Positions 22,281 through 33,648 of a DNA stretch of 64,000 nt are shown piece by piece. This DNA comes from Desmodesmus armatus (Eukaryota; Chlorophyta; Chlorophyceae; Sphaeropleales; Scenedesmaceae), in NCBI GenBank assembly GCA_007449985.2, contig VIIQ02000571.1, positions 310,001-374,000 of the forward strand. Direction: 5' to 3'. Position 1 is the first letter of the stretch, and every line of letters begins with the position of its first letter. The notes under the pieces were generated by a model. The model had not been told where the DNA came from. It searched no databases and saw only the letters and a program-made list of their open reading frames with translations. The position numbers and the translations under genes were made by a program.

Positions 22281-25200
22281 ATGCACTTGGTGTGCGTGCA
22301 GTCGCAGTTGCTTCTGCTATCATACACTGTATCTTTGTCTTCCAGGAAAACGTTGCTGCTGTTGTCGTGTTCCGTTGTTGCGCAGCCCCCGGAGCTGCCG
22401 CCACTGCGGTTGCCTGCTGCCAAGCGGCTGGTGGCAATAGGCGACCTGCATGGGGACCTTGACAAGGTGCAGTGTGTCAAAAAGTTGATGGGATCGGGCG
22501 TACAGAATTGAGGGCTGATGTCACACATTACATCAGCATCTGCATGCACAGACTGCACAAAGTACGTGTGGACGGGGCCCCCCAGGACGGCAGTACCAGG
22601 TCTCACCAACCGTGCTGCACTGTTCATGTTGCCACCCCATAACCACCACCGGACCCGCACCATAACCAGTCGTGCACGTTTCGATCGACGGCTGTCTTTA
22701 TGCCTTCTGTTTGGCTGGTGCTGGTGCAGGCCACCCGTGCATTCAAGTTGGCGGGTCTCATGGACGAACATGGCAAATGGAGTGGGGGAGACGCTGTATG
22801 TGTGCAGGTGAGGGGCGCAGCCAGCAAGAGGACTCAGCACCACCACAGCCCTGTGCCTGTTGGCCAAGCGTAGCTCAGAGCAACAGCAGCAGCAGTTGTG
22901 TTGCTGTGGTTGTACAGGGCGGGTGCAAGGCTTATTTCCCCATGCAGGGCTGACCCTTCAAACACCGCCAAGGCAGTTGCGTGGGCGTATCGCAAACATC
23001 ATGCATCCAGTCATCAAGACAAAATGTATAGGAGGGTTGGTGTGTGGTGCAGCAGCCTCATGACTTTGTTTGTGTTGCACACACTGGAATGCATGCAAGT
23101 CACATGCAAGCAAGCCTATCAGACCATGGAACACAGTCCTACAAAGATAGTGAACCGGTGTGGCGTCTGTTGGTCCAGGTTGGCGACATCCTGGATCGTG
23201 GTGACCAGGAGCTGAAGCTGCTGTACCTCCTGGAACGCCTGCAGCAGCAGGCAGCAGCTGCCGGGGGCGCCCTGTGGGTCCTCAACGGGAATCATGAGAC
23301 CATGAATGTGGGCGGGAACTTCAGATATGCGACGCAAGGTGGGTCGGCATGACAAATGAACCATGAGACAGTGATTGTGGGAGGGAATTAGGTGTACGAC
23401 GCAAGGTTGGCGGCATGAGCCATGGCTGTGGTCGGGGGCAGCTGTTGCTGTGGTCAGCATTGCGAACCTCCCCCAACCGCTATTAATTTGTGGGTACCGG
23501 CATGGTTTGTACTTCCTTTCTACAGGGGTAGCAGCACCAGGAGTTGGGGTAGCTAATCAGTCTTCATCGACAAGCCATGTCGTGCAGCCAGCCAGCCAGC
23601 CAGTCGACACACGTATGTTCTTTTCCCCACTCACCCCCTGATCACTTGCTCATTCACCCAGCCATTCATTCACTCACTCACTCTTCCGGCTCACTCTTTG
23701 TCATTGCAGGTGCCGACCTTGAGATGGCGGCCTGGCGGCGCTGGGTGCAGCTGGGCGAGAGGCTGCGCAGCAGCTGCAGCACCTGCAGCAGCGACGACCG
23801 TGGCAGCAGCATGGCAGGCGTGGTGTCCATTGATGCGGCCAGCATAGCGATCGACACCCCGCCAGCAGCAGCGGGCGCAGCTCGAAGCAGTTCAACCCAT
23901 TAAGGGAGGCGGCGCTGAGGCCAGGTGGGGATGGGGCTGTGTTTTTTTGGATCACAGGGGGCAGGAGCCCTTGGCTGGCCGTACATAGGACATGGTGTCC
24001 ACATAATGTTGAGGGGACATGCTTAGGTGGTCTCTGAGTGTTGCTGCATGTTCACATCATACTGAGCTACTGCTGCTGCTGCCACTTGTGGTGTATTGTG
24101 TTTGGTGTGTTCTTTGCAGGTGGCCCGATAGCGCGTCGCTTCTTCGCCCCACACCCCACAGTGCTGCAGGTGGGCGAGGAAGGGGGGGGGGTCCAAACAG
24201 GTTGCTTCCGGCGTTTCTGGGCAGGCTTGGCGTCGCTCTCCCAAGTACCTCAGCATGCAGTATCAGTCTTCAGTGCCGTACACACTGCGTGCGCCCAAAA
24301 ACGAGTGTACCCTTTGCATTCGGCAGTTGCCAAATTCGGCAGTTGCCAATTTGTTGCAGCGTCGCGCAGGGTTGCTGTGACAGCCAAACACCCCTGTCGG
24401 TGCTGAAACAGCCATACACCCCTGTTGGCCGGACAGCTGCTATGCTGTCATGCTGCTAGCCTCAAGCACAGGTGCAGCGAGAGTTGGCCCAGCACGAACC
24501 TCCCACTTTCGCAGAGTGTCATGACCCCCCCCCCTCCCCCCCCAAAGCCACCGCTACTTCACTCCACTATGTCAGCAAAAGTAGATTAGCTCAGCAGGCA
24601 TAAGTGGGTTCAAACCTGTTCCAGGCCTCTTGCAGTTATGTTGACTTACAAGCGGTGCAATTGGGAAACCTTTTCAGGGATCATCAGTGTGCATTATGGC
24701 TTGAGAGAGTTCCTCCTGGGCTTGTTGCTGCCTGTTGCAGGTTGGCAGCACCCTGTTTGTGCATGGTGGTGTCCTGCCCTCTCATGTGGAGTATGGACTG
24801 GAGCGAATCAACCAGGAAACCCGGGCGTGGCTCATGGGAGACGACCCAGCAAAGCCACTACCAGCAGCAGCAGCAGTGCCAGCAGCAGCTTCTGGGGCGG
24901 CGGCAGCAGCAGTGGCAGCAGTAGCAGTAGCAGTAGCAGCGGGAATCGGAAGTACCCCCCACCTTCGTTTTTGAGAGGTGCTGATGCAGTGGTGTGGGCC
25001 AGGTGAGAGGCATGAGATTGCAAACCAAGGCGTCAGCTCTGGCGCCGGTTTGTGTGCGACTCAGGCTTACTAGGCCCTACTAGGGCATGTTTCACAAACA
25101 AGCTGATAGACCAGCCGCAGGCCTTGACTCTTGCCAGATGAGTAGGTTAGGTTTGGGTTTAGGGGTGCGGATTTTGTTCAGTACAGCCCATGCACGAGGC

Positions 25201-26735
25201 GATGCTTGGCAAGCTGTAGAATGCATGCCCTTGTGCGTTGTTTCCAAAAACCGCACCTAAAGGCTTGTTGACCGGCAGCAGGCCTACTCTCAGCCTCAGC
25301 AATTTCAACGCTGTCATCATTACACGTGTTTCCGGCCAGGTTCATTGTGCATGCAGCAAGCTGCAAGCAGCAAATCGACCTTGGTGCAAGACAAGCAAGA
25401 CACCACCAGGCGACCAGTGACCTAGGACACTAGAAAGCCTGTGCCAGTTACGGCCACAACGCAGGCATACAAATGGCATAAAAGCAGCAGCGCTGAAACG
25501 GGCTGCTGACGACCACCCCAAACATGCTGCTGTGTGGTTTCAAAACCAAACTCTTTCAACGCTGTAATCACACTTAATATTTCCGGCCCCCCTCCCCCCC
25601 TCCATGTCACGCCTCTCTCCCATATCTGTCCCTAAGCCACTATATGATGAGGTGGGGGATGCCACAAACACTGCACGGCACAAGATGTCAATAACTCCTG
25701 CTGCTGTTGTTGTGCTGTGCTGTTCTGTTGCTGTGCTGTGTCGCCCTGCATGCTGTGCGCATTTTGTCCTGCAGGGATTACTCAGCACGTGACGAGTCCC
25801 GGTGTGACTGTGACACGCTGCAGCAGGTGCTGGAGTCACTGCCAGGAGCCCAGCGCATGGTGGTAAGCAGCAATCTTGCAGGCGGGGGACCTGGCGCGTG
25901 CGCGGGGGGGGGGGGGGGGTGTCAATGCACATCAGCACCGTCAGCGGTCTGGCATTTATGCCATTGGTGGCTTGCCATGGGACACTGTGCATCGTAGGTT
26001 GCTTGTCCAAGGTTGCTGCTTCCTGTACCACTTGAGAGTGGTTAGTCTGCTCCTGCTGTCTATGGGTCACAGGTGACGCCAGTTGGCTGTGACCATTATT
26101 CACGGACCTTTGCTTGCCACAGCCTTTCATCCACCGGACCCAAGCTGTCAGACAGCATGTGAAGCTGTCGCACACAAGTCTCACATGCTCGCGTGTATTA
26201 GCGTAGCCCATGTCATGAACTCCCTGTCTGTTACTTACTGATGTGCTCCTCACTGCTGCTGCTGCTGCTGCTGCTGTTTATGTGTCAGGTTGGCCACACC
26301 ATCCAGGACAAGGGTATCAACGAGGCCTGTGGGGGCAAGGTGTTGCGTGTGGATGTGGGGCTGTCCAAGGGCTGTGGCAACGGGGCGGTGCAGGTGCTGG
26401 AGATCCTGTCTGATGGGCAGCAGGTTGTGAGGCTGCAGGAGGGGCTAGAACCGCAGGTCATAAAGGGCGGGCAGCACCAGCAGCATTTGCAGCAGCAGCA
26501 GGGGTTGGCCCAGAAGCAGCAGCAGCAGCAGGGTCAGAGGCAGCAGCCGGCAGCAGTGGCTGGCCAGCAGCAGGAACAGAAGCAGCAGCAGGCACCGCCT
26601 GTGGTGCCGGGTGCGTCGGGATGGTTGCCGGAGGCGCTAAGGTCGTTGTGGCAGGAGCAGCGGCAGCAGCAGGGGTCTGCGCAGCAGCCTGGTGCACATC
26701 AAGGCGGCAGGACACAGCAGGTTGAGCCGGCGTGA
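22281..26735 (+). CDS. Shewanella-like Ser/Thr protein phosphatase (SLP1-like), two frame breaks
   Basis: PPP-family metallophosphatase; plant SLP1 is chloroplast-located. Exons: 22281-22466, 22730-22807, 23179-23338, 23710-23924, 24120-24169, 24741-25002, 25775-25862, 26289-26735. Metal and catalytic motifs in order: GDLHGD, GDILDRG, GNHETMN, VHGGVLP, VVGHT. PGGPIARRFFAPHP, YGLERINQETR and LRVDVG are SLP-like. The N-terminus is tentative: the ATG at 22281 opens in frame but an upstream exon is possible. Two exons change frame internally. 23710-23924 begins LEMAAWRRW but must end KQFNPLREAAL in another frame, and 24741-25002 must shift before FLRGADAVVWAR; each needs one extra base. The C-terminus is a Gln-rich tail absent from land-plant SLP1. 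Confidence 0.85.
25903..25920 (+). repeat. Short poly-G tract in the SLP intron
   Basis: A run of about 15 G in the intron between the exons ending 25862 and starting 26289. Confidence 0.85.
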
Positions 26736-26750
26736 GTGGCAATGCAACCT

Positions 26751-26755
26751 TGTAA
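26751..26755 (+). promoter_or_regulatory. Candidate TGTAA polyadenylation signal, SLP phosphatase
   Basis: TGTAA lies 16 nt after the stop and a second one lies at 26786-26790. Either could direct 3' end formation before the next gene, whose start codon is at 27025. Confidence 0.4.
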
Positions 26756-27024
26756 CTATCCAATGCGGAGGGTTTCTTGAGGATATGTAAGCATGCTTTG
26801 TGGCGGCCATCTCTGTGGGATGCATACTCAAGTTGGTTGTGGTGGTGTGGCACACTGGTGGGGAAGGCAGAAGGAGTCAAACCAGCCTGGCTGTTAGTCA
26901 ACCAGAACAGCTGTGAATCAAACCAATACCTACGGAATAACCCTACAATGCTCCAGTCACGAAAACGATACAATGCACTGAAGTAGGCATCACGAAGGTG
27001 TCGCTCAACTCCTTTGATCACAAC

Positions 27025-30000
27025 ATGTCGTCAGCAAATCGCTGTTGGTTCACATTGGATCCAGAAGCCAAGCCTGTGGGGCCATACACCGTAGAGGAAA
27101 TTGCAGGTGTGTCGGGCGGAACTCAATGCATGTTTGCCGTGAGGTCCGGTTCTTGAGCTTCAGCTGAAGGTTTGCTGCTGTTGTGCGTGCACAGGGTGGG
27201 CAGCAGCTGGGTACGTAGCAGAGGCCCAAGTGTTCTGGAAGGAGGGAAATGACGGTTGGGCAAAGCCTGCAGACATCCCAGAGCTAGCAGCAGTGCACAA
27301 GGCTCTGCAGGAGTTCCAGAGCCAGCACCCAGGCACCCCAGCAGCTGGGTAGGTGTTGCAAACTCATGCATCACAGCACAGCAACAGCAGCAGATGTTGA
27401 CCGAAATTAATGAAGTTGCATGCTCAGCACGCGGAAACAGAAATAGTGTCAACCCTGCTTGCTGCTGGCAGAGACTGTCCTGCCGCACCATCTCCCCAGG
27501 CCACATGCACTTGGAGGTTCCGTCTCTGCCTGCGCTGCAGACAAGGGTCCAGTGATCAGCACGTCTCCCGGGCTACTCACTCTACACACCCTCACACATC
27601 TGCCCTCCCTGCACCGCACACCCGCACACTGCATCCTACTAGCTTTGCTGCATGCATGTCTGCAGTAAATTTCCCCTCTGTCGACACCCTCGCCTCCACC
27701 CCTGTGTTCCTGCAGCGCACATTCCCACTCCCACCCCCACCTCAAGGTCATCAGTGCAAAGCTCTCCGACCCCCTAGACGCCTTCAAGCACTATCTGTTG
27801 ACACCCTCACCTCCACCCTTGTGTTTTTTTCTCCCCCCCCCCCTATGTTCCTGCAGAGCACACTCCCACTCCCACCCCCACCTCAAAATCATCAGTGCAA
27901 AGCCCTTCGACCGCCTAGACACTTTCAAGCACCACCTGTTGACACCATCACCTCCGCCCCTCACCTCCACCCCTGTGTTACTGCAGTGCACACTCTCACT
28001 CCCACCCCCACCTCAAGGTCATCAGTGCAAAGCCCTCCGACCCCCTAGACGCCTTCAAGCACGAAATACAGGCAGTGGAGCAGGCAGGCCTTGATACAGC
28101 TGACGACCCCACCACAGCAGCAGCAGACGGCACAACAGCAGAAGATAGGGAGGGCACCCCAGAGGAGCTTGAATTTGAAGATGACGACGGAACTATCTAC
28201 AGATGGGACCGAAAGCTGCGGAAATACATGCCAGCAGATGAAGCAGCGGCAGCAGCAGGCGGTGAAGCAGCAGGCGATGGCCCACAACAGCAGCAGCAAG
28301 CAGGGGATGGCTATGACATAGAGGCTATGACCTTTGTAGCTGAGGAGGAGGTGATACCCACCCTTGCCGCTGTGAGGGCAGCAGAGGAGGCGGCTGCAGC
28401 AGCAGCAGGCTCAGGCAAAAGTAAAAAGGTGGGCAACCAAGCACCTGTATCGCACAGCCTGTGCTTCTGACGTGTGTTGCAGGTATATGCTTGCTGTACT
28501 ATGGTGACGTCACGTGACACACAAGCCCGGATGTGACTCTGCATGCAGTCACTATGTTGGCACACACAGCATGCTAGGCCTCCTGTTGTGGTCTAATTGC
28601 TGTGTCAATAGCAGTGTCTGAAGTTGTGCTGCGCGTCTGCTCTGGCAGATTGCTGGCCAGCTGTCAAGCAATTTGAAGTGCACTGACGTGGCAGCTGGGT
28701 GATGTTGGGCGCTTTATGCAGCAACATGGCTGCAACAGCTGTGCTCACCATTCAACACCAGCAGCACACCTCCTGCTTCCCTTTGGTAGGGGTGCCACAT
28801 TCGGCACAGTGTGCTGAATGTGCCTACTTTCGTCGCTGCGCCCTTGTGCCTGCAATATCACTGCTGCCCATGCTGTCGCGTCACTGTCATCCTGCAGCGT
28901 GCTGGTGAGGAGGGTGAGGGGCAGGCTGGCAAGAAGATGAAACCAACTGTGGCTGAGGCAGACGCCGCAGCTGCAGCAGCAGCAGCAGCAGCAGGGTCAG
29001 AGCCGCCAGCAGCAGCAGCAGCAGCAGCAGAAGGGGCGGCAGCAGCGGCAGCAGGTGCAGGCGCAGGTGAGAGCTAGCGGAGACGCTGGGCTGGAACCGA
29101 AATCGATGCACTCCTTTTGACAGTACTCAGTGTGTGGGTCATCTGGACATGATGTACACACCGAGCTTGGGCCTGCATCTTTCATTTTGCAGCAACAGGG
29201 CAGGCAGAAAAGGGTGCACAGGCCATGCAACTTGAGCTACCTATTTCTGCCATAGCGGTGGAAGCATGGCTGCATTCTGTGCAACATGTGGGCAGCTGCC
29301 TTGCAGCACTGCTGTTGGTACAGGTGACGTTGGCAGCACCAAGTCACCCAGCTGTTGGTAGCCCCTGGCTCCTTTGCAGGCTGCACCTATTTGCGGAGCC
29401 AAACGCTGTTACTTCAATTGTAACTGGTGTGTCGCAGGTGCTGCTGCAGGCAGCAAAAGTCAAGAGGAGCAGCAGCCGCCTGGCTGGTTTGAACTCAAGG
29501 TAGGGTTTTGCTGTCCGCGGTTTGGTGTCTCTGAGGTTTGGCTGCGCCAAACCTTGAGTTCAGTTTGCATTCCCTGCAGACTGCATTAGCTCATCTCAGC
29601 ACAGCGTTCCGCATCGTTGCTGGGACTGCCATGATGTGCTGAGGCATCAAGTGCTGCAGCAAGAGTGGCCCCCGCAGCTGTGGTATCCAGTCATGCGCAC
29701 AGCTACAGCTACAGCCATACCTCGGGCAGCTTGGGGCCATATGTGCTGCACCTCTGCATTCTGCACCGTTTGATGCTGCTGCCTCCTCGTCTTGCCTGCA
29801 GAAAAACACGAGCGTGTATGTGGCGGGATTGCCTGATGACACAGACGCTGATGAGGTGGCGGGTGTGTTCTCAAAGTGTGGCATCATCAAGCTGGATGAT
29901 GCGGGGCAGCCACGCATCAAACTGTACAGGTAGGCCTGACAGCGGCAGCAGTGGCAGCAGTTTCAACTTGGCGGCAGCAGTGGCAGCAGTGGCAGCCTAG

Positions 30001-33000
30001 TGGCACCAATGGCAGCTTAGCGGCAGCAGTGGCAGTTGCATGATGCGGGGCAGCCATGCATTAAGCTGTACAGCTGGGGTCGACAGCGGCAGTTGTGTCG
30101 GCTTAGCGGCAGCAGTGGCAGCAGTGTTGGCTTGGCGGCAGCAGTGGCTGCATGAGGAAAAGGCAGCAGTTGGATGATGCAGGGCAGCCGCGCATCAAAC
30201 TGTACAGGTAGGCCTAACAGCGGCGGCAGTGGCAGCAGTTTCAACTTGGTGGCAGCACTTTTAACTTGGCGACAGCAGTGGCAGCTTTGTCAGCTTAGTG
30301 GCAGCATTGGCAGCTTAGCAGCAGCAGTGGCAGCTGGATGATGCTGGGCAGGCATGCATCAAACTGTACAGGTGGGGTCGACAGCGGCGGCAGTGGTAGC
30401 TTAGCGGCAGCAGTGGCACTTGGGACGATGCAGGACAGCCGCGCATCAAGCTTTAGAGGTGGGACCGAAGCGGCAGCAGTGGCAGCAGTGTTGGCTTGGC
30501 GGCAGCAGTGGCAGCATGAGAAAAAAAGGCAGCAGTTGGATGGTGCAGGGCAGCCACACATCAAACTGTGCAGGTGCGACCGACAGCGACAGCAGCGGCA
30601 GCACAGCGGTGTCAGCATGGCAGTGGTGGCAGCACTGGTAGCAGTGGCAGCAGTCTTGACATGGCATATCCGCAGCCAGCGGCGAGGCTGCCTCGCTACA
30701 AGGTACAGATGTTCGCTGGCATGCTGCCTGCCTACCAGTCTATTTGGCCCCTTTTCACATGGGCTGTTGAAGTTGAGTACCTTGTCAAGCAAAGAGTTGT
30801 TTTTGTGTGTTTGCTTGCCTTGCAGGGACAAGGAGTCTGGCATGTTGAAGGGTGATGCGCTAGTCACCTACCTCAAAGCACCCTCAGTAGACCTGGCCTG
30901 CCAAATCCTGGACGGCACTCCCCTCCGTGCAGTGGGCCCCAACATGTCTGTCACTCCCGCCAAATTCGAAATGAAGGGCCAGCAGTATCAGGACAAGAAG
31001 GGGCCAGCACCAAAAGCAGCAGCAGGGAAGGGCAAGGGCGGGACAGGAGGGCGGGGTGGCGGCAGGGGTGGCAGCAAGGGTGGCAGGGGGCGCGGCAGGG
31101 GTATGCCAGGCATACAGGAGAAGCTGGAGCGCAAGTTGGGCTGGGGCGGTTTTGATGATCTGCTGCCACCTGAGAAGGTGAGGAGGGGGGTGGTGGAGGG
31201 CGGGGGGGAGTCTGAAGGAGAGGGGGTGGAGAGGCGCGGGGAGGTGTGTGTTTTTTGGGGGGGGGGGGTCAGGGGTGAGGGGGGGGGGGGGTGTTACCCA
31301 GTTCTTGGGGAGGGTCACTTATAGGAGGAAGCTTCACATGCCTTCCTATCCAGCGTCAAATACATATTGCACACGAAGCCAAGCTCTGAATATCCGTGGG
31401 CTCAGCTGCTGTCCATGTGCAAGGGGCTGCCAAACAGGTGTCGGCGACCCCAATAAGTGCGCAGACATACAGTAGTGCACACAAGGCAGCTGGGAATGCG
31501 CGGTGACTAAACGAAGGCATCACCATAATCAGGCTGATGCGCTGCTCCTGGTGTGGCATGTGTGCAGGTGACGGTTGTGTTGAAGCACCTGTTCACACAA
31601 GTGACGTTTGTGAAGCATCTCTTCACTGTGTTGAGCATCCCTTCACTGTTTATGTGGCCACATGCTGACCAAATGCTGTGTATGTGTGCAGGTGACGGTT
31701 GTGTTGAAGCATCTGTTCACCCCTGAAGAAGCTGCTGAGGCGGGCTCGTCCTTTGCGACAGAGATGGAGGCTGATGTCACCGCAGAGTGCAAGAAGCTGG
31801 GGACCATCGAGAAGGTGAGCACAGGGTGGTTTATGATACGAGTTTGGGGTTTGAGAGGAGCCCCAAAACCCTAAACCCTAAACCCTAGTGAGGCTCGTCG
31901 TTTGCGAGTGGGATGTAGGCCGATGTGACGGCAGAGTGCAAGAAGCTGGGGACCATTGAGCAAGTGAGTACAAAAGTGCTGTATCGTACTTGGGTTTGGG
32001 GATTAGAAAACCGTATAACCTTAAAACCTTATAACCTTATTCAAACCCTAAAACCTAGCGAGGACATGGTGCCTTCAGTCCCTGACAGACAGATGAGCGC
32101 CACTGCGGAGCGGGGTTGCCTGAGTGTTCCCTTCGCCACCATCCCCCTCCTCCAGCCACCCATGCCGCCTATTTCGCCACCAGCTGGGCCTATCCCACCC
32201 CCTCCAGTCTGTTTATGCCCGTTGAAAAATCAAATTAAAGTTTCACCTGAGGCTCACGAGCTCATGCCACTGTGCCTGTGCCCCTTCAGCTTGTGCTCCC
32301 TTTACTACCACCCCGCCCCCCCACCCCACCCCCAGGCGCCTAAACCCCAAGCCCTAAACCCTTACTGCTGCTCAGCCCGCTGCTCCTGCAACCGATGTCC
32401 CCACATTCAGCAATCCGTGTGCTCCCCCTGCACCCGCTGCACCCCCACCCCCACCCCCAGGTGCGTGTGTTCCCTCTGCACCCCGAGGGTGTGGTGACGG
32501 TGCGGTTCAAGCAGGCTGAGCCCGCTGAGGCGTGTGTGGCCCTCATGAACGGGCGCTTCTTTGGAGGCAACAAGCTTGCGGCACACATGTGGGACGGCTT
32601 CACACAGTACCACGGGGTGAGTGTCATCAGTTCTATTGCCCCGTTGAAGCTATGGGCTAAGCCCAAGGCTTAGTAAGCCTGATGCATGCATGTTTGGATA
32701 CGTGACTTGAGGCAAGCTCAGGGCATACATGTGGGACGGCTTCTCACAGTACCATGGGGTGAGTGGCATCAGTTCTATTGCATCGTGATGCTATGGGCCC
32801 AACCTGCAAATGCATGCATGTTGGGGTTCATGAGTTTGTGACAAGTTGGCGGCACATATGTGGGACGGCTTCACATAGTACCATGGGGTAAGCCTCACTG
32901 ATTGACTGCTTCACTGTGCGCCTGCTATGGGCTTGGCTGCATGCCCCTCCCGCTGCTTATGCTGTCAAAAGCTGCAGAATATGCTGCAGAATATGGTGTC

Positions 33001-33251
33001 ACCTCGAGCTGGGCCTCATGCTGTTGGTGGTGCACCTGGTGCTCAGGCTCGTTTGTGGTCTGCTGTTTGGCTGTGCTCAGGTGAAGGCAGAGAACAAGGA
33101 GACAGCAGAGGAGCAGGAGGCGCGGCTGGAGGCCTTTGCTCGAGAGCTGGAAGCCAAGCAGCAGCAACAAATGCAGGAGCAGCAGCAGCAGCAGGAACAG
33201 CAGCACCAGGAACAGCAACAAGAAGTAGCAGTGGCTGCCATGGAGGACTGA
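27025..33251 (+). CDS. Tat-SF1/CUS2-type splicing factor with N-terminal GYF-like region
   Basis: U2 snRNP-associated RNA-binding protein; Arabidopsis ELF9 is the likely plant counterpart. Exons: 27025-27106, 27195-27348, 27987-28428, 28898-29066, 29438-29499, 29802-29929, 30826-31177, 31692-31814, 32461-32616, 33081-33251 (TGA); 1839 nt, 612 aa, all in phase. Residues about 7-60 (CWFTLDPEAK...GPYTVEEIAGWAAAGYV) look like a GYF-2-type module. RRM1 starts near residue 304 (NTSVYVAGLPDDTDADEV). An RGG-like Gly/Lys linker follows (about 405-435). RRM2 (about 464-560, VTVVLKHLFTPEE...) holds MNGRFFGG, the Arg-X-Phe signature of U2AF-homology motifs. The tail is a Glu/Gln-rich coiled coil. Ala/Gln runs lie between residues 120 and 280. 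Introns are loaded with copies of neighbouring exon ends. Confidence 0.93.
27713..28060 (+). repeat. Tandem copies of an exon start with its 3' splice site
   Basis: Three units begin with CCTGCAG or ACTGCAG and continue through the Cys-free run CACTCCCACCCCCACCTCAA to CTAGACGCCTTCAAGCAC or close variants (acceptors at about 27715, 27856 and 27986). Only the last runs into the long open exon, and its phase matches the preceding exon. Confidence 0.8.
29893..30575 (+). repeat. Six tandem copies of an exon end with its 5' splice site
   Basis: The end of the RRM1 exon (GATGCGGGGCAGCC, then CATCAAACTGTACAG, then GT) recurs at about 30037, 30170, 30333, 30419 and 30533, separated by GGCAGCAGT-rich spacer. 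Four of the five copies keep a GT after the exon-like end; the second has CT. Confidence 0.85.
31569..31965 (+). repeat. Copies of both edges of the RRM2 first exon in flanking introns
   Basis: A copy of the exon start (GTGACGGTTGTGTTGAAGCA) sits at 31569, upstream of the real exon at 31692. A copy of the exon end (GAGTGCAAGAAGCTGGGGAC, then GTGAGT) sits at about 31934-31967, downstream of the real donor at 31815. Confidence 0.85.
31867..31888 (+). repeat. Interstitial telomere-like repeat (CCCTAAA)3
   Basis: Three perfect CCCTAAA-type units lie in the intron between the two RRM2 exons. Degenerate relatives follow at about 32009-32060 and 32337-32362. Confidence 0.85.
32571..32890 (+). repeat. 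Three tandem copies of the second RRM2 exon end and donor
   Basis: ATGTGGGACGGCTTC...CAGTACCA(C/T)GGG followed by GTGAGT or GTAAGC occurs at the true exon end (32616) and again ending at about 32758 and 32887, inside the following intron. The third copy has a TAG in place of CAG. Confidence 0.85.
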
Positions 33252-33498
33252 TATGGTTTTCGTTGGCTCTGGCTGGCTTCACCGGACGCACAGTGATCAG
33301 TGATCTTTGAAGTCTCAGAATATGGTCTTCTCAATCTCATGAGACAAGGCCTCGACAGCCTGGTCGGTTGACTGCTACAGCTGTAGTGCAGCGGCGTGCA
33401 GCGGACCGGAACGGGCTCAAAACATCACTGTTGTACATCATTCGTTTACAAGGTCAGGCCTGATTGCCTTTCGTGCGCTTTGTGCAGCTTCCGGAGGA

Positions 33499-33520
33499 GT
33501 CTCGAACATGTTTTCGAGAC
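33499..33520 (+). promoter_or_regulatory. Heat-shock-element-like inverted repeat upstream of the sHSP gene
   Basis: A perfect 8-bp inverted repeat (GTCTCGAA, 6-nt spacer, TTCGAGAC) lies about 130 nt before the ATG. Spacing of the GAA/TTC blocks is not canonical, and a further GAA block follows near 33528. Placement ahead of a heat-shock gene suggests an HSF site. Confidence 0.45.
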
Positions 33521-33568
33521 GTGTGTAGAACAGTCCAAAGCGTCCCCTCAACTCCCCAGGGTCGCTCT

Positions 33569-33577
33569 ACATATATC
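33569..33577 (+). promoter_or_regulatory. TATA-like element of the sHSP gene
   Basis: ACATATATC lies about 72 nt upstream of the ATG at 33649 and about 50 nt after the HSE-like repeat. Confidence 0.4.
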
Positions 33578-33648
33578 ATTCCCCCATTCAGTCCTCCACA
33601 ACCAAAAACCAAACACGACGCTTGCTCAATTGCGTGCTCAAGTGCAAC

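Noticed and set aside
24586..24620. tRNA-like A-box (TTAGCTCAGCAGG) and B-box (GGTTCAAACC)
   Set aside because: The boxes are only about 18 nt apart, too close for a tRNA, and no cloverleaf can be drawn; at most a decayed tRNA- or SINE-derived scrap.
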